A stretch of DNA of 13,847 nt from Candidatus Sulfopaludibacter sp. SbA3 (lineage in GTDB: Bacteria > Acidobacteriota > Terriglobia > 20CM-2-55-15), in assembly GCA_945861845.1 (NCBI GenBank), contig CAMAWS010000027.1, positions 1 through 13,847 of the forward strand, read 5' to 3'. The notes below the pieces were generated by a model. That model made no database searches. It was given only the letters and a program-made list of their open reading frames with translations, and was not told where the DNA came from. Below are positions 13,839-13,847 of this stretch, in pieces (position 1 is the stretch's first letter; every line of letters starts with the position of its first letter). The translations under genes and the position numbers were made by a program.

Positions 13839-13847
13839 TAAGACCAG

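Overview
The window looks like a chromosomal stretch of a fairly GC-rich Gram-negative bacterium, most likely an acidobacterium. The pointers are a TonB-dependent receptor with an N-terminal carboxypeptidase-regulatory-like domain, secreted enzymes with Gly/Arg-rich linkers, and abundant short palindromic intergenic repeats. The phylum is an inference; there is no rRNA or other marker to prove it.

Left part (1-2855): the 3' end of a decayed fragment that resembles the N-terminus of a site-specific adenine DNA methyltransferase. It is followed by a candidate sigma70 promoter and two genes reading right: a secreted protein with two complete class II aldolase/adducin domains, and a secreted metallo-beta-lactamase-fold hydrolase that lacks its last histidine ligand. 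Both carry Sec signal peptides, so this pair probably works in the periplasm or outside the cell.

Middle part (2856-6860): a 100-bp REP-type inverted pair, a TonB-dependent outer-membrane receptor, a small conserved protein of unknown function, a remnant of a UPF0178 (YaiI/YqxD) gene on the minus strand, and a REP pair nested inside a larger perfect 50-bp inverted repeat. The right arm of that repeat is also a good intrinsic terminator.

Right part (6861-13847): a 684-residue fusion of tRNA-guanine transglycosylase with an MnmC-like methyltransferase domain; a minus-strand autoinhibited Fic protein of visibly lower G+C that looks acquired; two adjacent cytosolic class II aldolase-family genes; shikimate dehydrogenase (aroE) convergent with them; a divergently placed MOSC-domain gene; and a 353-bp non-coding MITE. 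The MITE has 29-bp terminal inverted repeats and a TAA target duplication, and it lies exactly at the stop codon of the MOSC gene.

No CRISPR array, tRNA, rRNA or intact transposase was seen. The most unusual items are the Tgt-MnmC-like fusion with its altered anticodon-loop-binding motif, the secreted double aldolase, the nested palindromic repeats and the MITE at the stop codon. Four class II aldolase domains occur in under 12 kb, and three of them share an identical 19-nt stretch over the conserved His-Gly-Glu-Ile-Tyr-Lys motif, which suggests local duplication within one family or strong constraint.
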